From positions 1 through 64,000 of the forward strand of contig NZ_BMZH01000002.1 of assembly GCF_014652695.1 (NCBI RefSeq): 64,000 bases of DNA. Reading direction: 5' to 3'. How positions within the stretch are numbered: the stretch's first letter is position 1; every line of letters begins with the position of its first letter. Positions 17,744 to 26,441 of this stretch are shown piece after piece. Made by a program: the position numbers and the translations under genes. Below the pieces are notes generated by a model. The model worked only from the letters and a program-made list of their open reading frames with translations. It ran no database searches and had not been told where the DNA came from. This DNA comes from Algimonas arctica (GTDB taxonomy: Bacteria; Pseudomonadota; Alphaproteobacteria; Caulobacterales; Maricaulaceae).

Positions 17744-17866
17744 TTAATCAATAAAACCTGAGAGTAAAATGACTATGGCGACCAAAAAAACGTAGCCGTA
17801 GAGCATCTTAATTGACCGATCTCTAGATCGATTTACCGTCTTTTTAACAGACCGTCTGCCAGTCAT
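17744..17866 (-). CDS. Small single-span membrane protein (40 aa), hypothetical
   Basis: A 40-codon frame encoding a strongly basic N-terminus (RRSVKKTVNRSRDRSIK) followed by one hydrophobic segment (LYGYVFLVAIVILLSGF). GGAG lies ~11 bp upstream of the ATG. The charge pattern predicts an N-in inner-membrane microprotein. It lies downstream of the polyamine operon in the same orientation. I do not recognise it. The coding claim rests only on composition and the ribosome site. Confidence 0.4.
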   Translation of the reverse strand: MTGRRSVKKTVNRSRDRSIKMLYGYVFLVAIVILLSGFID

Positions 17867-17967
17867 GATCTCAGTAACTCCATGTTTTACGCGTCACGAA
17901 TGTGGAATGCGGTCGACAAAATTTGCTGTGTAATTTGAACAGGTCAGCCTTGGGCGAGCTTATGCGC

Positions 17968-19515
17968 CTACTGATCGGCCCACTGCGTATGATACAGGTC
18001 GAAACGACGATCCCTTAGGTTCCTGACTGTCCCTTTCGCGCGCGCCCACGACAAGTCTGTCAGATCAAGGTCAGCGATTGCAACGGTTTCTACGTTCTCA
18101 GAACATTCCGCCGCAATACCATCGCGTGCAAATGGGAAATCGCAGGGCGTTAAAATGCAACTCTCCGCATAATTGACGTCCATATTTTCGACCCCGGGTA
18201 AATTCCCGACATTGCCCGACAGAACCACGTAGCATTGGTTTTCAATCGCACGCGCTTGCGAACAATATCGCACGCGGAGATAGCCTTGGCGGTTGTCCGT
18301 ACAAAATGGCACGAATAAAATCCGCGCCCCTTCGTCAGCCATCCGCCGGGCGAGCTCAGGAAACTCGCTATCATAGCAAATCAGAATCCCGATCGGACCG
18401 CAATCCGTGTCAATCGTACTGACCTCATCACCGCCCTTAATATTCCAATAGTGACGTTCGTTGGGAGTCGGGTGGATTTTTTCTTGGGCATGCACGGAGC
18501 CATCGCGCAAAAAGACATAGGCAATGTTCTGGACATCTCCATCCTCGGCCAAGGTCGGGTGGGACCCGCCGATGATATTGATATTATAACTGACCGCCAG
18601 TTTCCGCATCGCCTCAATAAAGACCGGCGTATATTCTGTGAGTTTTTCAATCGCTTCTGATGGCGCTAAACGACGGTCATCTAAAGCTAGAAGCGGAAGG
18701 GTGAACAGTTCAGGGAAGACAACGAAATCAGATTTGTAAGCCGAGACGCTGTCCACGAAATATTCGATACTGCTCATGAAGTCTTCAAAGCTCGTCACTT
18801 TGCGCATTTGCAGCTGCACGGTGGCGACGCGGATCAAATCTTTCTGCGCCGCCTCGGAATGAACGCTTTCGCGCACTTCAACGGCATAAGGATTGCGCCA
18901 AATCATATGCGCCGCATAACCGCCTGACGCCTTATCCGTCGGCAGATATTTGTCCAAGATTCCGAAAACCTCAAAGCCCTGTCGGAATTGAAAATTGACC
19001 ACAGGGTCGATAATTTTCTTGGCCTTGACGGCGTCCATATAATCCATTGGATCCGGGAAGGTTTTTTTGCGTTTCTTCCAGCCCGGTATACGACCGCCAA
19101 AAGCGATGCCCTTTAAGTCTAAATTTTCGACGAGCGCTTTGCGGGCATCATAGAGCCGTTCGCCAATGCGTAAGCGACGTCGATCCGGATCGACGCACAC
19201 TTCCATCCCATATAACCAATCGCCGTTTGGGTTGTGAGACGAGCCATACCCGCCGCCCGTAATGCTCGCCCAATTATGGGGTGAGAGAACAAGCTCCTCG
19301 CGCAGAATGATGCTGGCCGCATAGCCGACAATTTGCCCTTCATATTCGACGACAAACTGTCCCTCGGCAAAGTTCGAAATCTGACCTTTCAAAATACTGA
19401 CAGGATAGGTCGACATGTTGGGATACGCCCGGTCGACCAGTGCGGCGATCCCTTCAACATCTTGTAAAACGGCTGTGCGGATTGTGAGCTGTGCGCCCTC
19501 GCGTGCTTTTGCCAT
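17968..19515 (-). CDS. GNAT acetyltransferase-nitrilase fusion protein
   Basis: Two-domain enzyme of 515 aa. Residues ~8-210 are a GNAT N-acyltransferase domain (LYGMEVCVDPDRRRLRIGERLYDARK is the acetyl-CoA loop). Residues ~228-510 are a carbon-nitrogen hydrolase (nitrilase superfamily), with the Glu-Lys-Cys triad in VVFPELFTLPL, QEKIHPTPNE and ILICYDSEFPEL. Nitrilase-type enzymes hydrolyse amides or carbamoyl groups; N-carbamoylputrescine amidase is a member. It is the last gene of a tight operon with decarboxylase, DHS-like and ureohydrolase genes (3-bp gap to speB). This points to modification or hydrolysis of a polyamine derivative; the actual substrate is unknown. Confidence 0.85.
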   Translation of the reverse strand: MAKAREGAQLTIRTAVLQDVEGIAALVDRAYPNMSTYPVSILKGQISNFAEGQFVVEYEGQIVGYAASIILREELVLSPHNWASITGGGYGSSHNPNGDWLYGMEVCVDPDRRRLRIGERLYDARKALVENLDLKGIAFGGRIPGWKKRKKTFPDPMDYMDAVKAKKIIDPVVNFQFRQGFEVFGILDKYLPTDKASGGYAAHMIWRNPYAVEVRESVHSEAAQKDLIRVATVQLQMRKVTSFEDFMSSIEYFVDSVSAYKSDFVVFPELFTLPLLALDDRRLAPSEAIEKLTEYTPVFIEAMRKLAVSYNINIIGGSHPTLAEDGDVQNIAYVFLRDGSVHAQEKIHPTPNERHYWNIKGGDEVSTIDTDCGPIGILICYDSEFPELARRMADEGARILFVPFCTDNRQGYLRVRYCSQARAIENQCYVVLSGNVGNLPGVENMDVNYAESCILTPCDFPFARDGIAAECSENVETVAIADLDLTDLSWARAKGTVRNLRDRRFDLYHTQWADQ

Positions 19516-19517
19516 GT

Positions 19518-20420
19518 CTAGCTTTTGCCTAGTGAATAGTTGAGGATTTTATAGGCCAGTTTCGAGGCGAGAAAGTCAGGACCATGAAAATTCTCAATCG
19601 GGGCCAACTCATTGATATCGGCGCCGACGATTGTACCGATATTTGAGGCGGCCTCAATGATGGCCATCGCGTCCTCCCAATACAATCCGCCCGGCTCTGG
19701 TGTCCCTGTTGATGGCATGACGGAACTATCAAAGCCGTCCAAATCAAAAGTCAGATAGATAGGCCGTCCCTTCAGGGGCCGGACAATATCGGCCACATTC
19801 CAGTTGGCGCGGTCTTTGCCCCAATGGATCGTGATGCGGTGTTTGTTAGCTTCGTAAAATGGGATTTCTCCCTTGGAGATATTCCGAATACCACAGGATA
19901 CAATGGACACAGTCGGATGATCCAACACCCGCCGGATCGCCGCCGCATGAGAGAAATGTTCGCCCTCATATCCGTCACGCAGGTCCGCATGCGCGTCGAA
20001 ATGCAAAATAATGAGGTCATCAAACCGTTCCAAGAACGGTCGAATTGCCCCCGGTGTAATGGAATGCTCACCGCCGAACACAATCGGAAATTTTCCATCA
20101 TCCAAAACCGCACGGGTCATCGACTCAAGCACATCCAAAGCGGCCGGAATATTCGTGTTATTGATCACGGGCTCACGCGCCGTCACAACACCATATCGTT
20201 CGACAGGTTCGCACCAGAAGGACTCGTCAAACAATTCCACTTCATGGCTTGCCGCGATCATAGCGGCGGGCCCCGCGTGGGTTCCGCCGCCATAGGACAC
20301 TGATGCTTCTAACCCGAACGGGATAACGACGGCTCCCGCCTCCTCATAGGATTTCACAAGGTCCCCTTCGAGACCCAGAAACCCTTGGGAGGGTTTTAAT
20401 AGCGGGAACGGTGCGGACAT
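19518..20420 (-). CDS. speB: Agmatinase-like ureohydrolase
   Basis: Arginase/agmatinase-family manganese enzyme of 300 aa, releasing urea from a guanidino compound. Metal ligands are His119 (GGEHSITPGA), Asp142/His144/Asp146 (FDAHADLRD) and the aspartates of TFDLDGFDSS. Agmatine to putrescine is the standard reaction, but guanidinobutyrate or an aminoalkyl-agmatine is also possible. The operon contains no arginine-decarboxylase of the SpeA type; the decarboxylase upstream is ODC-like. It starts 5 bp after the DHS-like gene and ends 2 bp before the GNAT-nitrilase start. Confidence 0.88.
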   Translation of the reverse strand: MSAPFPLLKPSQGFLGLEGDLVKSYEEAGAVVIPFGLEASVSYGGGTHAGPAAMIAASHEVELFDESFWCEPVERYGVVTAREPVINNTNIPAALDVLESMTRAVLDDGKFPIVFGGEHSITPGAIRPFLERFDDLIILHFDAHADLRDGYEGEHFSHAAAIRRVLDHPTVSIVSCGIRNISKGEIPFYEANKHRITIHWGKDRANWNVADIVRPLKGRPIYLTFDLDGFDSSVMPSTGTPEPGGLYWEDAMAIIEAASNIGTIVGADINELAPIENFHGPDFLASKLAYKILNYSLGKS

Positions 20421-20425
20421 GTCGC

Positions 20426-21457
20426 TTAGGCCTTGTTGAACAAGTTTGCGAAATTACGGCGCGGACGAGTTTTCCAATCGACGCTATGGTACGCATCAGA
20501 CGCCAGCAAAGGAATGACAGAGCCCGCTTCGGCAAAGACCATTTGCTCCAATGTCGTCTGAACCTTGCCCCAACTCGCCGCTTCCTTGAGCGTTGAGGAA
20601 GAACAGGCGCCATCGCGCACATCGGCGACTGTGATCTGCACGGCGTATTTGTGCATTTCGGCTTCAACACCGAGAATTTCAGCACAGACGACTGTATCTT
20701 GAACAAAGTTCTTTGGCACGCCACCGCCAATCATCAGCAAGCCGGTTGAGCCGGCTTTGATTTTGACGTCTGTCAATTCCCGAAAATCAGCAACACTATC
20801 GATACACATATAGTTCCCCGGGTTTTCGACTTGGTGTTTCACCAAGCCAAACCCAGCTGAGCAATCAGAGAAAGCGGGAACAAAAATCGGCACGTTATGA
20901 TCAAAACAAGTTTCGATCAGGCTATCTTTCTTCACGGCGTGAGTTTTAAGCCACTTGCCCATTTCCCAGATAAATTCACGCGAGGAATAGGGACGACGCT
21001 CCAAACTATCGGCGATATCTTTGATGACGTGGTCACAGGTCTGTAACTCTTCTTCATCAATATAGGTGTCGTAGATACGGTCGATATAGAGGCCGCGCAG
21101 AATATTATCGTCCACCTCTGACGAGGCTTGATAATGTTTAAACCCGAGCGCCTCGAAAAAATCCATGTCAACGATGGACGCACCAGTCGAGACAATCGCA
21201 TCGACCATGCCGTAACGCACGAGATCACGATAAACATGCATACAACCGCCGGCAGAGGTCGAGCCCGCGAGCGTGAGGATAACGGAGCAATCCGGGTCTG
21301 AAACGGCTTGTTTAAAAATGTCTGACGCCCGCGCGAGATCACGCGACGAGAAGGACATTTTACTCATCGCTGCGATGATGGGGCGCGCATCGATTTTCGA
21401 AATATCGATATGCTCAATCGGGTTCGAGAGTAATTCAGCTTTTGTCTTGATAGTCAT
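20426..21457 (-). CDS. Deoxyhypusine synthase-like protein, probable homospermidine synthase type
   Basis: DHS-family NAD-dependent aminobutyl transferase of 343 aa. The NAD-binding fold shows LTLAGSTSAGGCMHVYRDLVR and VSTGASIVDMDF. The catalytic lysine of human DHS aligns with Lys298 in EAASWGKVQTT. Bacteria lack the eIF5A target, and bacterial members are generally considered to act on free polyamines, for example making homospermidine from putrescine. The neighbours (decarboxylase, ureohydrolase) agree. Gap to the decarboxylase gene is 2 bp. Exact donor and acceptor cannot be read from sequence. Confidence 0.85.
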   Translation of the reverse strand: MTIKTKAELLSNPIEHIDISKIDARPIIAAMSKMSFSSRDLARASDIFKQAVSDPDCSVILTLAGSTSAGGCMHVYRDLVRYGMVDAIVSTGASIVDMDFFEALGFKHYQASSEVDDNILRGLYIDRIYDTYIDEEELQTCDHVIKDIADSLERRPYSSREFIWEMGKWLKTHAVKKDSLIETCFDHNVPIFVPAFSDCSAGFGLVKHQVENPGNYMCIDSVADFRELTDVKIKAGSTGLLMIGGGVPKNFVQDTVVCAEILGVEAEMHKYAVQITVADVRDGACSSSTLKEAASWGKVQTTLEQMVFAEAGSVIPLLASDAYHSVDWKTRPRRNFANLFNKA

Positions 21458-21459
21458 GA

Positions 21460-22659
21460 TTAGTCTTCCAGAATGGCGACAGTGTGGTCGGAATAAAATC
21501 CGTTAAAACGCGTAGTCAAAGCTTGGCCGTAAGCGCCGAGATGCTGCACCTCGATCCAGTCCCCCTCACCCGTATCCGCAGGCAGGTGGAAGGGCCCAAT
21601 CATGGTGTCGGAACTATCGCAAGTGGGACCGAAAAATCGAAAACCCACCGTATTGGATGCGGGTTCGGGTGGGCCATTCCGCAACAAGCAGACCGGAAAC
21701 TTCCAAGCGAATTGCCCGGCATCGAATAAAGACCCGTAAGTGCCGTCATTAATGTATAGGTCGGTCCCTTTCCGCAGCTCCACGCGAACGAGGGTCGAGC
21801 CCCCTTCTGCACAGAGCGCGCGACCCGGCTCGCCCAATAATTCAATATCATCAAACCCATGAGCGCTGACGCTGTCGCGGATTGCTGCAAAATATTCTAT
21901 CATCGGTGGGGTCGGCATGCCGGGGTAGGCGACTGGAAACCCGCCCCCGACATCCAGCATGTCAATTTCAACGCCAGCCGCATCGACAATCGTACGCGCA
22001 TAAGAAATGGCGCAATCATAGCTCGACAGATCGATACATTGCGATCCGACATGAAAACAAAGACCGAGGCGTTGAGCGTGAGGCCGCGCCGCGCGCAAAA
22101 GCTCAATCGCTTCCTGCGCAGACGCACCGAATTTGCCTGACAAAGGCATGACGGCACCACTCCCGGTTTTATTATCCTGCGGGAGTGCGAGACGGAGATA
22201 GAGGTTCAGGTCAGTTGCCCCCTGCGTGCAATCCCATATTTTTTGGAGCTCGTCCGCATGATCAAATGAGAAATCGCGAACGCCCCTCGCATAGGCTTGT
22301 TGGATCGTTGCGCGAGACTTAATCGGATGCATCAGAAACATTCGGGCGTCTGGGCACAGAGCGGCTACCAGATCTATTTCACGTATTGAGGCCACATCGA
22401 AATGACGCACGCCTTCATCATATAGCACCCGCATGAGGGCGGGATGCGGGTTCGCTTTAACCGCGTAGAGCACTTTCCCGGGGAATCCGGTCAAAAATGT
22501 CTGTGCCGCACGCGCAATACGGCGAGGATAAAGCGCGAAGATCGCATCGTCCGCAGCTAAATCCATCACGGCGTCGTGGGCAGAGCGGTACGTTGGCAAA
22601 CCATAAGGCTGCAACGCAATTGGGGGCCGCGGGGACGCAGCAAGAGCAAAGGGTGTCAT
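21460..22659 (-). CDS. Ornithine/lysine decarboxylase, fold-type III PLP enzyme
   Basis: Alanine-racemase-fold amino acid decarboxylase, about 399 aa. PLP-lysine is in YAVKANPHP (Lys68). Other motifs are CFHVGSQ, DVGGGFPVAYPG and GEPGRALCA. The active-site cysteine is in GPTCDSSD (Cys347), as in eukaryotic-type ornithine decarboxylases. It probably makes putrescine (or cadaverine), or possibly decarboxylates a carboxy-polyamine as in CANSDC relatives. It is the first gene of the polyamine operon. The frame can start at TTG 22674, but I chose ATG 22659; ribosome sites are weak for both. Confidence 0.88.
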   Translation of the reverse strand: MTPFALAASPRPPIALQPYGLPTYRSAHDAVMDLAADDAIFALYPRRIARAAQTFLTGFPGKVLYAVKANPHPALMRVLYDEGVRHFDVASIREIDLVAALCPDARMFLMHPIKSRATIQQAYARGVRDFSFDHADELQKIWDCTQGATDLNLYLRLALPQDNKTGSGAVMPLSGKFGASAQEAIELLRAARPHAQRLGLCFHVGSQCIDLSSYDCAISYARTIVDAAGVEIDMLDVGGGFPVAYPGMPTPPMIEYFAAIRDSVSAHGFDDIELLGEPGRALCAEGGSTLVRVELRKGTDLYINDGTYGSLFDAGQFAWKFPVCLLRNGPPEPASNTVGFRFFGPTCDSSDTMIGPFHLPADTGEGDWIEVQHLGAYGQALTTRFNGFYSDHTVAILED

Positions 22660-22773
22660 TATGAGGATACTCAAATCAGTGCCGTTATTCGGTCGGCACG
22701 GGAGAAAAAAGGATCAACCGCTCGGTTTACGCGCGGTCCGTCGTCATTTTTTTCGCGAGCAAAGGCATGCAGC

Positions 22774-22947
22774 CTATGCCCGCATCCCACTGATAAATTC
22801 TGCGATCGCAGCGAGGTAATCGAGAAGATCACACGACAAAAATGTATCTCCAAGCTGAGCGCTTAAGGAGAGGCCGTCACTCATCATATAATATGTGTCA
22901 GGCTGATTCATTTTTCCCGCGAACTCAACAGATGTAACCCGAAACAT
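22774..22947 (-). CDS. Small hypothetical protein (57 aa)
   Basis: A 57-codon frame with balanced protein-like composition (MFRVTSVEFAGKMNQPDTYY..., ending AAIAEFISGMRA). It lies 114 bp upstream of the decarboxylase start in the same direction. No domain recognised; the ribosome site is weak. Reported as possible only. Confidence 0.3.
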   Translation of the reverse strand: MFRVTSVEFAGKMNQPDTYYMMSDGLSLSAQLGDTFLSCDLLDYLAAIAEFISGMRA

Positions 22948-23147
22948 AGATTTCGAGTTGATCAAAAAAAGTCACGGCGGCTATTCGGGAACAAAGCTCC
23001 CTGGCTGACAGATTTCCCAGTCCGTTGGCTTGTAACCAATCCGCTATGGGCTCGCTGTAGCTCGCGTGCGAGATATACTTAGTGCATAAATTCTCGCCGT
23101 TCAAGCCTTAGAATTCAAGGAACAGCATTCTTAATGACAGCTCCGGC

Positions 23148-23579
23148 CTACCCCGCAGCGATATAATCTCGCATCGCGGCGGCTTCGTTCTCGGCCTGTG
23201 CGATTTTACGTTTGACGACATCTCCAATCGAGATCAATCCTTTGATTTCATCGCCGTCCAAAACGGGAACATGGCGGATATGGGAATTGGTCATAATTTC
23301 CATGACATCATCGATGCTGGCTATAGGCGAGACACTCAACACGTTTTTGGTCATGGATTTTGTCACAAGTTCATCGCGAAAACCGGTTTCCTGCAAGAGG
23401 GACCGACGGACAATGTCGCGCTCAGATAAAATTCCCGCGAGTTTGCCCGCACTATTCGTGATGAGAACGACGCCGATATTCTTATCATTGAGGAGGGCGA
23501 TCGCCTCGCGAAGTTTTGCGGTCTCTGGGACCGTATAAATCTGTTGCCCTTTTGCGTCCAAGATTGCCTTCACGCTCAT
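23148..23579 (-). CDS. CBS-domain pair protein
   Basis: Cytoplasmic protein of 143 aa made of two CBS motifs (Bateman module). First motif: VPETAKLREAIALLNDKNIGVVLITNSAGKLAGILSERDIVR. Second: VSPIASIDDVMEIMTNSHIRHVPVLDGDEIKGLISIGDVVK. Such stand-alone modules bind adenine nucleotides and often accompany stress-response genes. GGGAG lies 7 bp before ATG 23579; the longer frame to 23609 includes this site. It borders the general stress island but, unlike its neighbours, has no GGAAC-type promoter that I can see. Confidence 0.88.
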   Translation of the reverse strand: MSVKAILDAKGQQIYTVPETAKLREAIALLNDKNIGVVLITNSAGKLAGILSERDIVRRSLLQETGFRDELVTKSMTKNVLSVSPIASIDDVMEIMTNSHIRHVPVLDGDEIKGLISIGDVVKRKIAQAENEAAAMRDYIAAG

Positions 23580-23745
23580 AATGTTCTCCCATTTTGATCT
23601 CCTTACCATAACATCTGGAATGTATCTAGGAAGGGCCGTTCACCGTGAATGGCCTCGGCGTGATCCTTAGGGTCCGATACGCCTCTGGGAGACCGCCACC
23701 TTGTTCAATATCGTGACGCGCGGACTTTCATCATTTCCATAAAAA

Positions 23746-23772
23746 AGCCGCCCACGAGAGGCGGCTTTTTCA
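23746..23772 (-). terminator. Intrinsic terminator, probably bidirectional
   Basis: A 7-bp stem AGCCGCC / GGCGGCT with a 7-nt loop, flanked by A6 and T5. It lies just after the stop of the small membrane protein gene at 23799. Confidence 0.8.
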
Positions 23773-23798
23773 TATCTTATGCTTGCAGCGTATCCCGA

Positions 23799-24194
23799 TT
23801 ACTTGTTCGGCTCATCGGCGGGATTATCTTCTGCAGGTCTGTCGATATCAATTGTTGGCACTTTGACGGTTTCAGTGGAGGTGCCAGCGTCAACGTCAAC
23901 GGGAACTTCGATTTCGATTGTCTTTGTCTTTGTCTCTACACCGACGGTCGGCACTTCAACGTCGACTTCTCTTGAACCCACGCTGACATCCGCAACGTCA
24001 ACATCAAATTTTGGCATTTGGCCCTCAGAAACTTGGACGTCTACATCAGGAAGACGGGCTTCTTGTGTTTGGTCCAGATCGACGAGATAGAGGCCTGCGA
24101 CCAGAACCCCGGCGATAGCGACGGCGCCAATGATGATGGTTGTAGCCTTAAGGCCGCTTTTTCCATCCGTGTCGTTTTTATCATAATTTGTCAT
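23799..24194 (-). CDS. Membrane-anchored Asp/Val-rich protein, stress-regulated, hypothetical
   Basis: 131-aa protein with a charged N-terminus, one transmembrane helix (TTIIIGAVAIAGVLVAGLYLV) and an extracytoplasmic tail of alternating Val and Asp/Glu. Examples are PDVDVQVSEG, FDVDVADVSV, EVDVEVPTVGVE and IEIEVPVDVDAG. The tail looks like an extended beta or disordered acidic segment; no enzyme motif. ATG 24194 has GGAG 9 bp upstream (a frame start at 24209 is possible). A GGAAC-N17-GTTT promoter at 24248-24273 ties it to the EcfG stress regulon. Function unknown. Confidence 0.75.
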   Translation of the reverse strand: MTNYDKNDTDGKSGLKATTIIIGAVAIAGVLVAGLYLVDLDQTQEARLPDVDVQVSEGQMPKFDVDVADVSVGSREVDVEVPTVGVETKTKTIEIEVPVDVDAGTSTETVKVPTIDIDRPAEDNPADEPNK

Positions 24195-24247
24195 TGTTTT
24201 AATCTCCATGTTAATTTTTTGACAGGTGCGTCTGTGTTCTGCCTAAT

Positions 24248-24273
24248 AAACAAAACCCTGCGCTTTTTGTTCC
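24248..24273 (-). promoter_or_regulatory. EcfG-type promoter for the small membrane protein gene
   Basis: Minus strand: GGAAC (24273-24269), 17-nt spacer, GTTT (24251-24248). It matches the alphaproteobacterial EcfG consensus and lies 54 bp upstream of the start codon. Confidence 0.75.
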
Positions 24274-24512
24274 CAAACAGTCTAAAAAAAATGACCTTGC
24301 TGGTGGCCGGGAGGTATTTACAGCCCTTGACGTATATCAAAACGCCCCCTTGCCACTGGGATTGATAGCCCTATTCACCCATCGCTATACACTGGCACAG
24401 TATCGGCAATAAAACGGACCTGACTTCCGGTCATTAACAAGCCCATATCTGACGCACCCCTATCGTATGGGCTTTTGTTGGGCACTTACTGACAAGCATA
24501 CATCCATTTTAT

Positions 24513-24538
24513 GGAACGATTCATAATCCATACCGTAT
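24513..24538 (+). promoter_or_regulatory. EcfG-type promoter for the single-domain response regulator
   Basis: GGAAC (24513-24517), 17-nt spacer, GTAT (24535-24538). Only 10 bp separate it from the start codon, so the 5' leader is very short or translation starts at a later codon. Confidence 0.65.
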
Positions 24539-24548
24539 CTCTAGGGCT

Positions 24549-24914
24549 ATGCAGGACACGACCAACAAAAATACAATTCTTATCGTAGAAGACGATCCGT
24601 ACATTGCAATGGATCTTGAAGATGCGTTTGATGCAAGAGGGTTCAAGGTTCTTGGACCTGTTGCAGATGTAATTACGGGCCTGAAGGTCTTAAGTGAAAC
24701 CTCGCCTGACATCGCTATGTTAGATTACAATCTCGGCAATGAAACGAGTGTAGAAATCGCGCGGGCCCTATCTAGAAGCAATATTCCTTATCTCTTCCTA
24801 TCAGGGCAAATTGAGGATGTTGTTAAAGATAACGACCTTCCGCCTCGGCCTGTAATGGCGAAACCCTATGTTCCAGAGCAACTCATCGCTGTTGTTAGAA
24901 GCATGATCGCCTAG
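24549..24914 (+). CDS. Single-domain response regulator
   Basis: Stand-alone receiver domain of 121 aa. Acidic pocket is EDD (14-16), the phosphorylation site Asp59 (AMLDYNLG), the switch Ser in FLSGQ and the conserved Lys in AKPYVPEQL. No output domain is present. Short receivers of this kind often act as phosphate sinks or tune the PhyR pathway. It has its own EcfG-type promoter and lies beside an HWE kinase gene, which could be its partner. An ATG at 24549 follows the -10 closely, so start position is uncertain. Confidence 0.88.
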   Translation: MQDTTNKNTILIVEDDPYIAMDLEDAFDARGFKVLGPVADVITGLKVLSETSPDIAMLDYNLGNETSVEIARALSRSNIPYLFLSGQIEDVVKDNDLPPRPVMAKPYVPEQLIAVVRSMIA

Positions 24915-25088
24915 CAAAGCGGATCTTGGATCTGCCGCGCGATCAGGCTTATTCGGATCAAATTAGAGTGAGTTTCCCTTGACGCTAGCAGGCAGCGGGG
25001 AAGGCCGGAGCCCTGCTAAGCGCCAAGGCCATCAGAACTGATGGACAATACAATTACCGCTAAGCCCGGTTCTGGGCATTAACATTGG

Positions 25089-26177
25089 TTAAGCCTTGAG
25101 CTCAGAACACAGCCGATTAGGTTTGGCCGTTACGCGGTACGATAAACCCTCGTTATCGAGATTATAATGAGCCTCGCCCTGAAGGTCCATCGGCACAATC
25201 CGCGTTAACATCTGACTTCCGAAGCCCTTCCCCAACTTTCCTGACACCCCGTCTTCAAGCGTTTCGTCCCAATTTAGCGTGATGTGATCGCCCGTTTGCC
25301 ATGCGACCCTCATCGTTCCTTCACGCGGGCCGAGCGCACCTTGTTTCACCGCATTCGTGGCCAGTTCGCTTAACATTAGCGTTAAGATAAACGCCCCACG
25401 CGGTGAGACGTCAAAATCATCACTTTGTTGAATCGTGACGCGGCCCATATTGGCGGGATTTATAAAGGGCTCCAATGTTGTCTTGACCAAATAACTCATA
25501 GGCACACTTGCCCATTTATTGGCCGCTAAAAGTGACTGCGTTTGCCCGAGCGCCGCTATCTTCTCGCGCAATCGGCGCACCAACGTGTCTTTATCCTCTT
25601 CATTACGCCCAAGCATCGAAACTAAGGCCGACACATGCGCATACATGTTGCCCATACGGTGGCGTAATTCCTCATTGATCACAGAGAGATCTTCAACCAG
25701 TTGCGATTGCTGCAGTATTTCGACTTCGGTCATTACGCTGGCGGCGAGGTCTTTCAGCATTTGCTGATCGCGGGCAGAGAAATCAAGCCGAGGCTGATGA
25801 TCGAGGATGCATAATGTGCCGATGGCATGCCCCTCTTTTGTAACTAACTGAGCCCCCGCGTAAAAACGGACCTTCGGCTCACCCGTTACAAGTGGGTTTT
25901 CGAAGAAACGCGCGTCATGCGTCATATCCAGTACGACCATCACATCGGCTTGCAGAATTGTATGGTCACAGAAGGCAATGTCGCGATCTGTTTCGCAGAC
26001 ATCCGTGCCCTGCTTTGATTTGAACCACTGGCGATGCTCATCAATAAGCGAAATCAGAGCCACATCTGCGTCAAGCGCGCTGGCCGCTAAGCGCGTCAAG
26101 CGATCAAAGCGTTCCTCCGGTTGACTATCCAGTAGCTTTGTCGCCCAAAGGGCGTTCAAGCGATCAGTTTCTAACAT
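25089..26177 (-). CDS. GAF-domain HWE/HisKA_2 histidine kinase
   Basis: Soluble sensor kinase of 362 aa. Residues ~20-160 are a GAF domain (DADVALISLIDEHRQWFKS, AGAQLVTKEGHAIGTLCILD). Residues ~165-245 form the phosphoacceptor region with ELRHRMGN (His173), the HWE/HisKA_2 variant. The ATPase domain has LSELATNAVKQGAL as its N-box and GFGSQMLTRIV near the G2 box. It has no membrane segments. GAF domains of this class sense small ligands, redox or light. Its place in the stress island and the abundance of this kinase family in PhyR pathways suggest input to PhyR or to the neighbouring single-domain receiver. Confidence 0.88.
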   Translation of the reverse strand: MLETDRLNALWATKLLDSQPEERFDRLTRLAASALDADVALISLIDEHRQWFKSKQGTDVCETDRDIAFCDHTILQADVMVVLDMTHDARFFENPLVTGEPKVRFYAGAQLVTKEGHAIGTLCILDHQPRLDFSARDQQMLKDLAASVMTEVEILQQSQLVEDLSVINEELRHRMGNMYAHVSALVSMLGRNEEDKDTLVRRLREKIAALGQTQSLLAANKWASVPMSYLVKTTLEPFINPANMGRVTIQQSDDFDVSPRGAFILTLMLSELATNAVKQGALGPREGTMRVAWQTGDHITLNWDETLEDGVSGKLGKGFGSQMLTRIVPMDLQGEAHYNLDNEGLSYRVTAKPNRLCSELKA

Positions 26178-26215
26178 TTTTAGTCCTTAATCGGCTGAAC
26201 CGATAAGGCCTTCCC

Positions 26216-26290
26216 GCGTCTTGATAGACGCATAACGAACGGGGCACAATACATGGCCCTTACCTTGACGCTCTCGCACATAGAGCGTCA
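26216..26290. other. Two hairpins in the leader of the GAF kinase gene
   Basis: GCGTCT-TGAT-AGACGC at ~26217-26232 and a 9-bp stem TGACGCTCT / AGAGCGTCA at 26266-26290 with a 7-nt loop. The second is followed by TTTTC on the plus strand. They lie between the GAF kinase start and the OmpA-like gene. They could be leader structure, or ends of a small RNA; no function assigned. Confidence 0.35.
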
Positions 26291-26383
26291 TTTTCGACTA
26301 AAATGCACACGGGCATTCTTCCGCGCCCATCTCAAATCAACCAAAATGCGTGCGGCTCCACGCTCACATTTAGACCCCACCAT

Positions 26384-26409
26384 GGAACCTTATGACCTGT
26401 CAGATGTAT
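26384..26409 (+). promoter_or_regulatory. EcfG-type promoter for the OmpA-like/Crp unit
   Basis: GGAAC (26384-26388), 17-nt spacer, GTAT (26406-26409), 32 bp upstream of the first start codon. Same -35, spacing and -10 as at 24513. Confidence 0.7.
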
Positions 26410-26441
26410 TATAAGTAAGTTTAATTTGAGAGGCCAATGTC

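Noticed and set aside
24984-25026. GC-rich inverted repeat TAGCAGG...CCTGCTA as a structured RNA
   Set aside because: Only a 7-bp stem between convergent genes with no T-run and no supporting pattern; could be chance.
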